NCBI GenBank assembly: GCA_027922465.2
Contig: BQMF02000604.1
Span: forward strand, 1 to 64,000
Origin: Turritopsis dohrnii
Lineage: Eukaryota > Cnidaria > Hydrozoa > Anthoathecata > Oceaniidae
Length of the DNA: 64,000 nucleotides
Reading direction: 5' to 3'
Made by a program: the position numbers and the translations under genes. Shown here in pieces: positions 7,279-17,300 of this stretch (positions are counted from its first letter, which is position 1; every line of letters begins with the position of its first letter). The notes under the pieces were generated by a model, which did not search any database, was not told the DNA's origin, and saw only the letters and a list, made by a program, of their open reading frames with translations.

Positions 7279-7999
7279 GCGTCACGATCACACGCCCAGA
7301 TGTAAATGACATAAAATCTCCTGCGTCATCTCTTATATTGACTTCTACTGTTTGAATAGATCCTCTACTCAAAGGTAGAAAATGAGGACGGTCATACATG
7401 ATGCAATGATAATGTTCTTTGTTTTAATTAATAGGAACAGACCGCAAGAGAGGCGCTTTCACATCACCAACGAATTGATTTTGTATCAGATCCGAGTAAA
7501 CCAGCAAGGTATGTAATCCATTGTGAGGTGAACTTTGATATGGAGAAGTTAATTCATCTGATATTACTGTGTTTGGTTCAAATCCCAAAAAGCGAGCAAC
7601 ATCTGAGTTTAATAGTCTTACGTGATAATTTTCGGGCAAATAAGTTCTGACAGTTGTTTTTTGAGTGATATCATCATAATTGAAAACTGCACATTCAAAG
7701 TCAAGTTCGGTTTGTATGCGATGTAAAGCAGTCGTGAGATGTTTGGTTTCTTTGTAATATCCTATAGGAATGTCAACTTCATAATCCATACCATACACAT
7801 GGAATATAATTCGATTTTTATTTTTTCGTATATTATCAAATGTACCAGGGAATTGTATTTCTGATAGTCCAACTTCCCATTGTGTTGGGTTAATATCAAG
7901 CATAGTGGAGAGATTAACACGAAAGTGAGAGCAGGTATTGCTTGGATAGAGTTTCATGGAACTGTTACTTGGAAGAACCACATAAAATTGATGATTCAT
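7238..7999 (-). pseudogene. Polinton penton (single jelly-roll minor capsid protein), one in-frame stop
   Basis: 253 codons in one frame with a single TAA at 7424-7426. The N terminus (FYVVLPSNSSMKLYPSNT, then QWEVGLSEIQFP) is the hallmark of Polinton penton proteins. The part after the stop (YDRPHFLPLSRGSIQTVEV and the final strand) is the expected C-terminal beta strand region, so the stop truncates the last quarter of the fold. The start overlaps the integrase stop by 4 nt (ATGA). The protein forms capsid vertices in related viruses. Confidence 0.85.
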
Positions 8000-9150
8000 A
8001 ATTTCTTCAAATCCTCAGCAGTCACAAAACTATTGAATTTATCTGAATATCCTTTCCACTTGACGTAATATAACAATTTACCGTCAGCCGTTCTTTTTTT
8101 ACGAATAATTTTCTCGATGCGATACGTTGAAGGTTCAATCACCTTTTGAAGTTCTTGATAATAAAATGTACCTTTTATAGCTTCACCAGATTGATCTTTC
8201 AGTTTGTAAGTGATGGGATTACCATTGATCTTGTGAGATATAATAAAAATCTCTTCTGTCCACAATTCTTCATATCGTTTTTGAAAGGGTGCTTTTTCTA
8301 CACTAATCCGAACTGTATCGCTAATTTTCAACTCCTTTTGATTTTCAGTAATTGGTTGTAGACGACCCTCGTACAAGTTGATCCATACTTGAGAAGCATT
8401 GTCTTTGTTTACATCTATCGGACGCATTTTTATTGATCGGTGATACGAACTATTATATCTTTTTACAAGATCAGGTAAGACATTGATATATTTTCTTGTA
8501 TTTTCGTTTGTGAAATATTTAAACATGATCCCCTTCATCGTTCGATTAAGACGCTCAACAACACTGGCTTTTCTTTCGCTGTTAGTTGTAAACAATTTAA
8601 TATTTTTTTGTTTTAACATTCCTTTAACTAAAGAATTCAGGAATTCAGTGCCCTTATCAGTATGAATCATTTTCGGCTGACGTTCATCACATAGAAATAT
8701 CTTCTGAATAGCTTGTTTGAGTTCTTTTCCTGTTTTTGTCTTCAACGGTTGCACCCATGCATATTTACTGAGCACATCAATACATACTAAGAGATACTTG
8801 TATCCATTATTGTATTTTGAAAGTTTAGATAAATCAACCAAATCAAGTTGCCATTGTTCGTCGATATCATACACAACCACAGGTCGTGTAAGGAAATTTA
8901 ATTGTACAGGCTTATGTAAAGTGTAAGATAACTGTTCTTCTAACCAATTTTCAACTTCCTTTCGTGTGAGAGTTTTCTTCTTAGCTTCTTGAATTAATTT
9001 TTCTTTGCTTGCATATGCAGAGGGTGAGTCAAGAGAATAATACAGCTTTTGTAGTACATGATCAATGTATTCTTTTCTGTCCAACTGAGTTTTTTGGCTT
9101 GCCATCAATCTGACTATCTTTGATAATAATTTCAGAAGCACAACATGCAA
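7996..9150 (-). CDS. Polinton retroviral-type integrase with C-terminal chromodomain
   Basis: 384 residues, intact. The catalytic core has D103 (in QLDLVDLS), D165 (IHTDKGTEF) and E199 (SVVERLNRT), with 33 residues between the last two. The N-terminal helical region (about 20-80) resembles the Polinton integrase N-domain, though no full HHCC zinc set is obvious. The C terminus (about 337-384: YRIEKIIRKKR, YYVKWKGYS) is a chromodomain, expected to target insertion to modified chromatin. M16 (MASQKTQLD) is a plausible alternative start because the preceding 15 residues are hydrophobic and unlike the family. It inserts the linear element DNA and makes target-site duplications. Confidence 0.92.
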   Translation of the reverse strand: MHVVLLKLLSKIVRLMASQKTQLDRKEYIDHVLQKLYYSLDSPSAYASKEKLIQEAKKKTLTRKEVENWLEEQLSYTLHKPVQLNFLTRPVVVYDIDEQWQLDLVDLSKLSKYNNGYKYLLVCIDVLSKYAWVQPLKTKTGKELKQAIQKIFLCDERQPKMIHTDKGTEFLNSLVKGMLKQKNIKLFTTNSERKASVVERLNRTMKGIMFKYFTNENTRKYINVLPDLVKRYNSSYHRSIKMRPIDVNKDNASQVWINLYEGRLQPITENQKELKISDTVRISVEKAPFQKRYEELWTEEIFIISHKINGNPITYKLKDQSGEAIKGTFYYQELQKVIEPSTYRIEKIIRKKRTADGKLLYYVKWKGYSDKFNSFVTAEDLKKL

Positions 9151-9375
9151 TGATGCATCGACAACGTTTTAATAAGTTTCGTAAACGAAGTTTTAAAGAT
9201 GACATTCTTGAAATGCAGTCAGACAATAAATGAATTTATATTTACAATCCGTTCAATTTATATTGTTTTTGTAGGACTGAGTTTTTATTATCTTTTTTCA
9301 TAAAGAAAGTATCCATAATGTTTCAGAGTACTTCATAAGTTATTCAGTCAAACAAAAACAAATGTATTACAAAAA
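9151..9375. other. AT-rich intergenic spacer
   Basis: No open frame or repeat of note. It probably holds the integrase promoter (minus strand). Confidence 0.5.
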
Positions 9376-10041
9376 TTAAGTGGAAGAAAGCCAGTTCATT
9401 GTTTTTTGTCTTTTTTTAGGAGTTTCTTTCATATAATCTATCGAATCTTTGTTTTTAATCCATGTCTTAGGAACTAACGAATCACTTATCACTTGACGAA
9501 ATATCGTTTTATGATTTGCTGGAAGGTTTACAAACTTTCTGTTTGATAATGCATAACGTAACAAATCTGCAATGTCAGTACCATGAATAACGTTATCATA
9601 AAATACGATTTCACCATTGTCATTCCAACGAACAACATCTGGATGTGATTTCAAATAACTCAGTAATCGTTTACCGTCTTTTTTTATGGTTTTGGGAAGT
9701 GATTCGATAATGACATCTTGTTCCACTTTCTTTGGTTTCAATAAATCTCGTTCTTCAGTCTTTACTAAAATTTCATTAGGTTGTTCCATTTTCGTCTTCA
9801 TAACAACTTCAATGGGTTTAGGATTGATCAGTTCTTCATAACGACTTTTGAAATTGTTTAATTCCTCGGTAAACAAGCGTATTTTTTCATCAATGGGCAT
9901 GTCATGCTGCCAAACATTTTTCATTTCCATTTCAGATTTATGCATGTCAGTTTGTATTGGTTGATATATACTAGCTTTTGCGTTTTTGAGACGTTCGTAT
10001 TCTTCTTGAGAGATGACGACATGTTTTTTCCCAACATCCAT
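9376..10041 (-). CDS. Conserved Polinton protein, function unknown (221 residues)
   Basis: The N-terminal half is charged and helical with coiled-coil character (about 10-90). The C-terminal half (about 118-200) has the segment RLLSYLKSHPDVVRWNDNGEIVFYDNVIHGTDIADLLRYALSN interrupted here only by my notation limit of interest: key residues are L-x-Y-L, W-x-x-x-G-x-hydrophobic, and G-T-D-I-x-D-L. I recall this second half from many animal Polintons, where the protein is listed as one of the conserved unknowns. It lies 1 nt from the next gene on the same strand. The charged N half suggests binding to nucleic acid or a partner, which is inference. Confidence 0.65.
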   Translation of the reverse strand: MDVGKKHVVISQEEYERLKNAKASIYQPIQTDMHKSEMEMKNVWQHDMPIDEKIRLFTEELNNFKSRYEELINPKPIEVVMKTKMEQPNEILVKTEERDLLKPKKVEQDVIIESLPKTIKKDGKRLLSYLKSHPDVVRWNDNGEIVFYDNVIHGTDIADLLRYALSNRKFVNLPANHKTIFRQVISDSLVPKTWIKNKDSIDYMKETPKKRQKTMNWLSST

Positions 10042-10042
10042 T

Positions 10043-10393
10043 TCACAAAGTAGCTAATGCGTTAATAACAGTACCAAGGATATTTGATAAGAAACCGTTA
10101 CCGTGTTGTACTAACAATTTCTTTCTCTGAGCTGTTTTATTCTTTCTTTTAACCAATTCCCTGAGTACTTTCTTCTTCAATTGTAGTTTATTTTTCTGTT
10201 GATCTGTAATAGGTACGTTTCCTTGCAAAACGTTGTGAATACAATCACAAATGGTGTTTATCAATTCAGGTCGGGCAGTTCTTAGAAATTGTTTCTGTTC
10301 AGCACCGGTACAATATTTAAGTGCTTTTAACAATTCCAAATTTTTTGTAATGCGTTTAGTCATATCGATCCGTACACGTTGAAGTTCTAGCAT
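10043..10393 (-). CDS. Conserved small Polinton protein with hydrophobic C-terminal helix
   Basis: 116 residues. A helical N-terminal half (LLKALKYCTGAEQKQFLR) is followed by a strongly basic stretch (KLQLKKKVLRELVKRKNKTA) and a glycine-containing hydrophobic tail (GFLSNILGTVINALATL). I recall this layout in Polintons and adintoviruses of cnidarians and fish. The amphipathic tail resembles membrane-active minor capsid peptides (pVI-like), but that role is inference. The gene is intact and placed between the 221-residue gene (1 nt) and the ATPase (22 nt). Confidence 0.65.
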   Translation of the reverse strand: MLELQRVRIDMTKRITKNLELLKALKYCTGAEQKQFLRTARPELINTICDCIHNVLQGNVPITDQQKNKLQLKKKVLRELVKRKNKTAQRKKLLVQHGNGFLSNILGTVINALATL

Positions 10394-10415
10394 GAAATGA
10401 ACTCGTGAATGTCAG

Positions 10416-11060
10416 TTACAACATTTTATTAGGAATGTACACAAACTGTGGTTTTTGATGTGGGAAAATGTTTGTTCTCACTCGATATTTGTCACTCATT
10501 GTCGGTGTTAGATCAAGAAGTAAATAAGAAAATGGTAGCTGTGTAGCATCTTTGTAAGCCCATATAAGAAATTTCGAATTTGTGGGCATGAATTGCTTAG
10601 CTAGATGCAAAATTTGTGATTTGTCTCGAGCATTTTTGAAAATCACCATGTAATCTGAGTTTAAACTAATATTTCTCTGTTGTTTATGAAATAGATTTTG
10701 CGTGAGAAATATAACAGACATATTGTCATGACGACCTCGAGTGAATAGTTGTGAAACGCGTTTGTCTTCGTTTGCTTCATCCATCATGTCATCCAATATG
10801 ATCAAGTTTCTTTGGTTCCGATCAAACATATCTTGAAGTTGCGAAGGAACTCCCTCAACATATTCGATATTCGTGTTGATTTCCATAAGTTTTTGATATA
10901 ATTCAGGTTGATGTTTTGCATAACACCATACGATTCTTTGCGGTGGAGGACTAATTACTTGATTAGCATAACGTAATAAATTTTTTGTAAATTCTGTTTT
11001 TCCAACTTGACGACCCCCAGCAACTAGCATACTAAATGGATGTTTTAATGTTACCTCCAT
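10416..11060 (-). CDS. Polinton genome packaging ATPase (FtsK/HerA type)
   Basis: 214 residues, intact. Walker A is GGRQVGKT (about 15-22) and Walker B is LIILDDMMDE (about 85-94), followed by FLTQNLFHK, the conserved sensor region of A32-type ATPases. It packages the element DNA into capsids. It heads the minus-strand gene block of Polinton-1, divergent from the PolB remnant on the plus strand, with a spacer of about 180 bp that should contain both promoters. It is only distantly related to the ATPases of copies A and B (2604-3209, 42008-42613). Confidence 0.9.
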   Translation of the reverse strand: MEVTLKHPFSMLVAGGRQVGKTEFTKNLLRYANQVISPPPQRIVWCYAKHQPELYQKLMEINTNIEYVEGVPSQLQDMFDRNQRNLIILDDMMDEANEDKRVSQLFTRGRHDNMSVIFLTQNLFHKQQRNISLNSDYMVIFKNARDKSQILHLAKQFMPTNSKFLIWAYKDATQLPFSYLLLDLTPTMSDKYRVRTNIFPHQKPQFVYIPNKML

Positions 11061-11238
11061 GATAGTTAATCTTCAACTAACACGCATGAGTGAATTTCAA
11101 AGATAAAATAGATTATGTTTCAGTGCTTTTTACACGAATCAATAAAATAGCGTATAAAGCAAGTCAATGTGTTTTTGTTGTCTCTCATTTCTTGAAATAT
11201 TTCAAGTGAGTAACATCTCGTTTCAGATTACATTAAAG

Positions 11239-11355
11239 ATGGCTGTCATTCAATGCTATGTTTGTGGAATGGAATTTGGTAGTGAAGAAATGTGTAATGA
11301 ACACTTTACAATTGAACATGATACTGAGGTAATTGTCTTCAATTTTGTAAAATAA
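11239..11355 (+). pseudogene. C2H2-finger first exon, probably of decayed Polinton PolB
   Basis: Starting at the ATG at 11239, MAVIQCYVCGMEFGSEEMCN then EHFTIEHD gives one C-x2-C...H-x4-H finger. Animal Polinton PolB genes often open with such a finger. The frame soon reaches a stop, and a plausible continuation begins after a T-rich tract and AG near 11800. Linking it to PolB rests on strand, position and family habit. Confidence 0.45.
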
Positions 11356-11384
11356 CATATTCTACTTTTTTAATTCTTTTAAAA

Positions 11385-11772
11385 CTATTTAAAAAAAAAA
11401 AAAAACCTTTTCCAATTTAAAAAAAACAAAAACCTTTTCCACTTTAAAAAAAAAATAAAAAAAAAAAAAATAAAAAAAATAAAAAGTTTTTCACTTTAAG
11501 AAGAAGAAAAAAGAAAAAAAAAAAAAAAAAAAAAGATATAAATAAAATAAAATAAAATAAAATAACATAAAAAAAAAAAAATAAAAAACGCAAAACAAAA
11601 AACTTTTCCACTTTAAGAAGAAGAAAAAAAAAAAAAAAAAAAAAAAAAAACTTTTCCATTTTAAGAAGAAAGAAAGACAAAAGAAGAGATTTTCCACTTT
11701 TTAAAAAACTTTTCCACTTTAAAGTAATAATAATAAACAAAACAAAACAAAAACAAACCTTTTCCACTTATA
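11385..11772. repeat. A-rich low-complexity tract with repeated CTTTTCCACTTTAA
   Basis: About 390 bp of nearly pure A on the plus strand, punctuated about eight times by variants of CTTTTCCACTTTAA. Frames on the minus strand here are poly-Phe/Leu artefacts. It sits where an intron or deletion scar of the PolB gene would be. Confidence 0.85.
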
Positions 11773-11805
11773 AAATCTTTTCAAAATTTATCATTTCTTT
11801 AAGGA

Positions 11806-12681
11806 CATTGACGTAGATGAAGTTTTAAAAGACCTCTTTAAAAACATGCCAACAAATAATGATGTTGTCGATAATTCATTCGATATTAATGAATTTCTAT
11901 AGGATAGTGTTTGTCCAGTTGATTTTCAAACATCGTCACCTGATTGTTATGTTGTTGAAGAAAAAAATGAAGATGAAGAGTTAGAGAAGTTGTTTCAAGA
12001 AACCGATGGAGAAATGATCTTGGAGTTTGAATTGGAGAAGCTGTTTCAAGAAACTGATGGAGACATGGTGCGAAAGCCAATTTAATGTTAAATCGACCGA
12101 TTTATACTGGTCTGGCTGCTTTGGATTTGAGTAAAGTGCTCATGTATCGATTTCATTATCAATATGTTAAAGTGAAATATCCTGATGATCAATCGAAACT
12201 GTTGTTTACCGATACGGATTCGCTCGCTTATCGAATTCAAACCAATGATTTGTATGCTGATATGTTGAAAGACCAAGATCTGTTCGATTTTAGTGGCTAT
12301 GCAAAGGATCACAAATGTTTCTCTATGAAAAACAAGAAGGTGATTGGGAAGATGAAAGACGAATTGAATGGATCGTTGATGCGAGAGTTTATTGGTTTAC
12401 GTGCAAAGATGTATTCGTTGGAATTTGACAACAAAACAATGACGAAAGCGAAAGGTGTGAAAAAATACGTCATCAAGAAGTACATATCACATCAGGACTA
12501 CTATGATTGCTTATTTGGAAATGGGAAATACATGCATAAAATGAATGGTATAAGATCACACAAACATCAAATTTTCACTATTTGTCAGAACAAAACGACA
12601 TTGTCAGCGTATGATGACAAACGCTATTTGTTAGAGGACGAAATAAGTTCAATTCCATATGGACATTACAAAACAAGATGA
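11806..12681 (+). pseudogene. C-terminal fragment of Polinton protein-primed DNA polymerase B
   Basis: From 11806 an acidic reading frame (DIDVDEVLKDLF, ... ELEKLFQETDGD) with a stop at about 11899 leads into an intact 198-codon frame (12085-12681). That frame contains the palm motif C LLFTDTDSLAY, then MKDELNGSLMREFIGLRAKMY and KGVKKYVIKK, which are the C-terminal thumb segments of Polinton PolB. The exonuclease, motif A and motif B regions are absent, so most of the gene has been deleted. The repeated phrase LEKLFQETDG indicates a local duplication. It cannot function as a polymerase. Confidence 0.85.
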
Positions 12682-12735
12682 AAGACAAAATTTATTGACT
12701 ATTTTCTATATTTGTAAATAATATGTAGTACATAA

Positions 12736-13350
12736 TCAAAAAAAGTTATCCGCTGCAAGTTCTTTTCTTTTTTTCTCGTTGAATTTCAGTAATTCTGAAG
12801 GATGAAATTGAAATCGAGTATTCAAATACTTCAACAATGTGATCCCTTCGCCAATAAACAAGTACGTAGATGTAATAAATTTCTCGTTCTCATCAAGATT
12901 GGTTAGGATGATTTGCGGAAAATCTGCTTTGATTGTCAGCTTGATGCAAATGCTTATCTCGTTCATAGCTAGTTTGATAAATTGAGTGCCATTCTCGTCA
13001 CTGGATATTTGAAGATTTTTTGCGTCTTTTCCAAGTAACGTAAAGAGTTCTTTTACTTGTACCCAATCCTCTTTTTTAACAAATTGAATTCGTCTTTCCA
13101 ATTCTTTTAAGTTCCTGTTTAATAGTTTTAGGATAGCCACCAACAATAGTTGCAGTTGTAAAACACCTTTCAAACCAAATACTTTATTATGTTCTTTTAA
13201 GTTTGGATAAAGACAACGTACAATCATCGTATCAACAGGATCTTCCTCTCGCGCATAAACTACTTTCTCAGTGGATAAACTTTTGTAATACCATTTCGTA
13301 GAGTAACGTTGTTTTTCTACGGCAATTACATCAGCTTGTCCAACCTCCAT
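12736..13350 (-). CDS. Hypothetical protein (204 residues) at the end of Polinton-1
   Basis: I do not recognise it. The frame is intact, starts MEVGQADVIAVEKQRYSTKW, has a Leu-rich hydrophobic helix near 84-100 (LQLQLLLVAILKLLNRNL), a helical middle, and a basic end (NEKKRKELAADNFF). It is convergent with the PolB remnant (54 nt between stops) and is followed upstream by the tandem repeats that could serve as its promoter. It is most likely a Polinton accessory gene; a host exon is possible but less likely given the position. Confidence 0.5.
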   Translation of the reverse strand: MEVGQADVIAVEKQRYSTKWYYKSLSTEKVVYAREEDPVDTMIVRCLYPNLKEHNKVFGLKGVLQLQLLLVAILKLLNRNLKELERRIQFVKKEDWVQVKELFTLLGKDAKNLQISSDENGTQFIKLAMNEISICIKLTIKADFPQIILTNLDENEKFITSTYLFIGEGITLLKYLNTRFQFHPSELLKFNEKKRKELAADNFF

Positions 13351-13430
13351 GTTTTTTATCTTAACTCAGCTTCAATAAAAAAACTGAAGTGAAAAAAATT
13401 TTCTATAATGTTACATTTATAATGTTTATG

Positions 13431-13572
13431 CATGACTGACTCATAACTTACAGTGTGCATGGTGATGCAAAACTCTGAATTTTGATTGGTTCATGACTCA
13501 CAGTGCGTATAGTGATGCAAAACTCTGAATTTTGATTGGTTCATGACTCACAGTGCGTATAGTGATGCAAAA
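13431..13572. repeat. 50-bp tandem repeat with AP-1-like and CCAAT-like sites
   Basis: GTGATGCAAAAC recurs at 13462, 13512 and 13562, an exact 50-bp period. Each unit has TGACTCA (AP-1 consensus) and TGATTGGT (inverted CCAAT box). It lies directly upstream of the 204-residue minus-strand gene, so a promoter or enhancer role is possible. Confidence 0.8.
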
Positions 13573-13632
13573 CCCCCCTTTTCCTACTACTGTCTTTAGA
13601 AACTGCCATCATTTTTTGTGACTTTCTTGTAG

Positions 13633-13971
13633 TTAAAGAACGTCAGAAGCAAGTACGGAGATTTGGAGGTCTGGAGGAGCATTCCTGCAGAGCTCATGAG
13701 CGATGCAGAAGAAGACGAGTTTGGCAACAAAATAAAACGAACGGTTATGTGGCGGATCGATGAAGTAACAAAACTTTGTCGAGAAAGTGATAGCGCTCGT
13801 AACGCATCATTTATTTATGGCCAACCTGTTATACGAGGGCCGACAAATAAAGTTCCGTCAGCCCTCATCAAACCACAATATAGACTGGATTTGGACAATT
13901 TGAATGAAAACGAGGCAGTTTATCTCACCATTTTTTTGTTAAGTGACAGCAGACCTTGGACTTACATCTAA
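13633..13971 (+). CDS. Possible internal exon, hypothetical protein
   Basis: An open frame preceded by a splice-acceptor-like TTTCTTGTAG (ending 13632) reads LKNVRSKYGDLEVWRSIPAEL, then an acidic SDAEEDEFGNKIKR and PSALIKPQYRLDL, ending at a stop at 13969. The first in-frame ATG is 13663. I do not recognise the family. No neighbouring exon was identified. It may be a host gene fragment or an exon of an unrecognised element. Confidence 0.35.
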   Translation, partial: LKNVRSKYGDLEVWRSIPAELMSDAEEDEFGNKIKRTVMWRIDEVTKLCRESDSARNASFIYGQPVIRGPTNKVPSALIKPQYRLDLDNLNENEAVYLTIFLLSDSRPWTYI

Positions 13972-14343
13972 AAATATGCGTTAACATGAACCCCGTATTG
14001 AAATCAATCAGTTGGATCATAAGACTTTATTTTACTTCCCTTTTGAATCGTTGAATCCGTATCAAAATTTTTCATCCAAAACAAATATTCATTTTAGCGT
14101 AGCAAAACGCTATGAACTCAATGCGGCATCTGTGTGAACGCACTCATTAATGAACAACCCAGCATAATGTTGAATTGGCCGTTCCTCTTATTCAGTTATC
14201 TCCTTAATACGTCACGCAACTACCACAATGCCATTAGAAAAAATCATTCAAAATGCTACAATGAAATGATAAAAGGTTTTCACGGATAACACTGATATTC
14301 TCACAGGTATTTAAAAAGGTGATTAAAGTAATCTGAAAGCAAC
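13972..14343. other. Non-coding interval
   Basis: I see no gene, RNA or clear repeat here. It ends at the microsatellite tail of the minus-strand LINE. Confidence 0.5.
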
Positions 14344-14387
<44 letters not shown>

Positions 14388-17300
14388 ATTTATTTCAGCA
14401 TTTCCAATAAAATACAATTGGCTCTTCATCTGAAATTTGTATGAGTACTGTATGTGGATGGCGTTAATACAAAACTTATTTTAATTTTTTTTTTTTTTTT
14501 TTTTTTTAAATAAATGAAATTCTGGCAACAGCCTTGTCTAACAAGTAAGCTTTCAGTGTGTTTCTGAACGTGGATAAACTTGAACATTCCCTTAATGGCT
14601 TCGGTAGAGTGTTGAAAATCGAGGTAACTTCATACTGGAAGGTTTTCGCTTTATCGGTGCTTTTCAGTAGTACTCCGGTGCGTCTGCTATTATTACGTAG
14701 TGAGCGAACGTCATTTTTCTTTGCGACCTTGATGTTACAGGGAATGTTTGGGTCATTGAGGGACTTGAATGTGAGCATGGCAATAGCATATTCGTATCTT
14801 TCTAGAATTGGTAACCAAGATAGTTTGGTAACATCATCAATAGTTCCATATCTACCGAATACAAAACCAGCAGCAGCGTTTTGAACTTTTTGCAGTCGTT
14901 TGATTAGATAAAGAGGTGTCGTGCCGATGTAGATGGAATTCCCATAATCAAGTTTAGATAGGATTAGTGCGTTTACTAGTTGGTTCTTTAATTTGTAGGG
15001 CACCAGTCGTTTCAGCAACCTTAGCAATTTCAATGTGGCGTAACAGCTACGGATGATGTTGTTTATGTGTTCTTTCCATTCTAGGTGTTTATTGAAGGTG
15101 ACACCAAGAATTTTTAGACTTGTTGTTGATGTAAGTTCTTGGCCATCACATGTAATCACGTTTTTTGTGTTGAGATGGTGCAGACGTGATAGTTTTTTGG
15201 TGCTAAATACCATCGTTTTGGTTTTATTGTTATTGAAGACCAAGTTTGAAGCATTTGACCAACTTTTTAGATTCATGAGATCAGAGGTTAGTTCCGTAGC
15301 TTTATGGGTTAGGTTGGCTGGTTTGCAATGTCCGTAAAGGGTAGTGTCATCGGCATATTGAAGGGAATCGGACGTTTGAAGATATTTGGGCTTGTCGATC
15401 ACATAAAGATTAAATAGAGTAGGGCCAAGAATTGAGCCTTGTGGGATTCCAAAGCGACTTGTTAGTAAGGTTGATGATTTATCATCGACTTGTACATAGT
15501 GTGGACGGTTGGTAAGGTATTCTGTCATCCAATGTAGAAATGGTTTAGAGAAATTTAGCTGGTGTAATTTAGAGAGAAGGGTTTTGTAATCAATCGTGTC
15601 GAAAGCTTTGGAATAATCAGCAAACACTGCGATTGTGATTTCTCCTCTATCCATTGCTTTTAGTATTTCGTCTCTTAGCATCATTAAACAGGTAATGGTC
15701 GATCTAGATTTCCGAAAGCCATGTTGTGTTGATTGGTATAGATTTTCAATATGGTCAACTAATTGGTGAAGAATGACTCTTTCGAAAACTTTAGATAGGA
15801 CGGGAAGAATTGATATGGGGCGATAATCAGAAGCTTGGGAAGGTGATTCGACTTTTGGTATGGGACAGATTTTTGCAACTTTCCAGTCTTCAGGAAATGT
15901 ATTGTGTTCAATGAAGCCATTGATAATGTGGGTTAGTGGTGATATGATTTTGTTGCCTACGGGTTTAAGGAGGTTTATGGGGATGTTATCATATCCTGTG
16001 GAGCAGTCATTTCTGATCTGGTTGAAGGCTGTCCTAACTTCGTAGTAGGTTGTTTTCTTGAGACGAAAGTGTGCAGCATCGCTGTTTTTCAGGGTATCGA
16101 TGAATAAATGGAGATCTTCACTGGTTTTGGGTTTTGTATTTGTGAGTTTTGCTGCAACAGTATTGTAGTGCTTGTTTAGCTCTTCTACATTGTGATCTAT
16201 TACTTTATTATTTGGTTTCAAGATGCGGTTGATGATAGTCCAAACATCTTTAGGTCTGCGCGTTGATAAGGCTTTTCTGTAGAAGGACCGCTTCGCTTCT
16301 TTAATTTTAGTTTTGAGATGATTGCGAATATTTCGGAATAGTTTCCAATCTTCAACGCTTTGTGTTTGGTGAGCCTTTTTTCGAAGTGTATCTCGTTTGT
16401 GTTGTAGGTCGTTGATTTGAAGGTCATGCATCCATGGGGCGGGTGGTCTGGTTATTTTGCAACGTGTAAGAGGAGCATGTTGATTGATGCACTGGAGAAT
16501 GATATCATTCATAACCTGGAGTTTTTCATTTGGGTCATCGAAACCATATACGATGTTAAGTGGAAGTTGTTCGAAGTCATTACAGTATTTCTTTAGGTCA
16601 AAGTTTTTGAAGTTTCGAATGTGCTTGTATCTCGGTTGGTAACGATCGATTTTAGCGTTTATGCAAATATAAGGGCCGTCGTGGTCACTAATTTCGGTAC
16701 ACGGTAAAACGTTCTTGGCTTTTACTTTGGACGGGTAGTTCGTCACAATGTGGTCAATTAAAGTTAATCCATGCCTAGTCGGTTTATTAATCACTTGAGT
16801 CAGATTGTAACAGTCCAGTACCTGCTGGTATCTTTGGGTAATTGATGAGTCAGGTTTTAACATATCTATGTTGAAATCCCCTGCTATGACAATTATGCCA
16901 TCCCAAATACTGGACACGTGGTTAATGAGCGATTCAAAACGGTCAAGCCATTCAGTTACACTATCAGTGTCAAAATTTGGTTGATAGACTGCACATATCA
17001 GAACTTTGCTATAGCGATTCTTGCCCTCTACTTCAATCCAGATATATTCCATATGGCTATCACGTGATTTAATATCGTCTCTTAACTTTGTTTTAATGTG
17101 GTCTTTAACATATAAACCCACACCTCCACCACGCTTAGCAGTACGGTTACTGTAAAACATTCGATAACCTGGGATGTTGACATACTGCAGTAGATGAGGG
17201 TTGTCAGTCAGCCAAGTCTCAGATAGAGCATAGATATCGAAGTCGTATTCATTTACCATACATTCAAATTCGGTAAAACTCGATACCATTGATTGTGTGT

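Larger units (their letters stand above)
6914..13575. mobile_element. Remnant of classical Polinton/Maverick (Polinton-1)
   Basis: Minus-strand genes for pX-like protein, penton, integrase, two conserved Polinton proteins and packaging ATPase are followed by a plus-strand decayed PolB. The gene set, the chromodomain integrase and the protein-primed PolB fragment identify a Polinton. Its other half, including the main capsid gene, lies left of the window beyond the inserted copy A. The right boundary is uncertain: I place it after the 50-bp repeats, but no terminal repeat pair can be checked here. Confidence 0.8.

Noticed and set aside
11444..11767. Phe/Leu-rich minus-strand proteins
   Set aside because: They are translations of the A-rich low-complexity tract.
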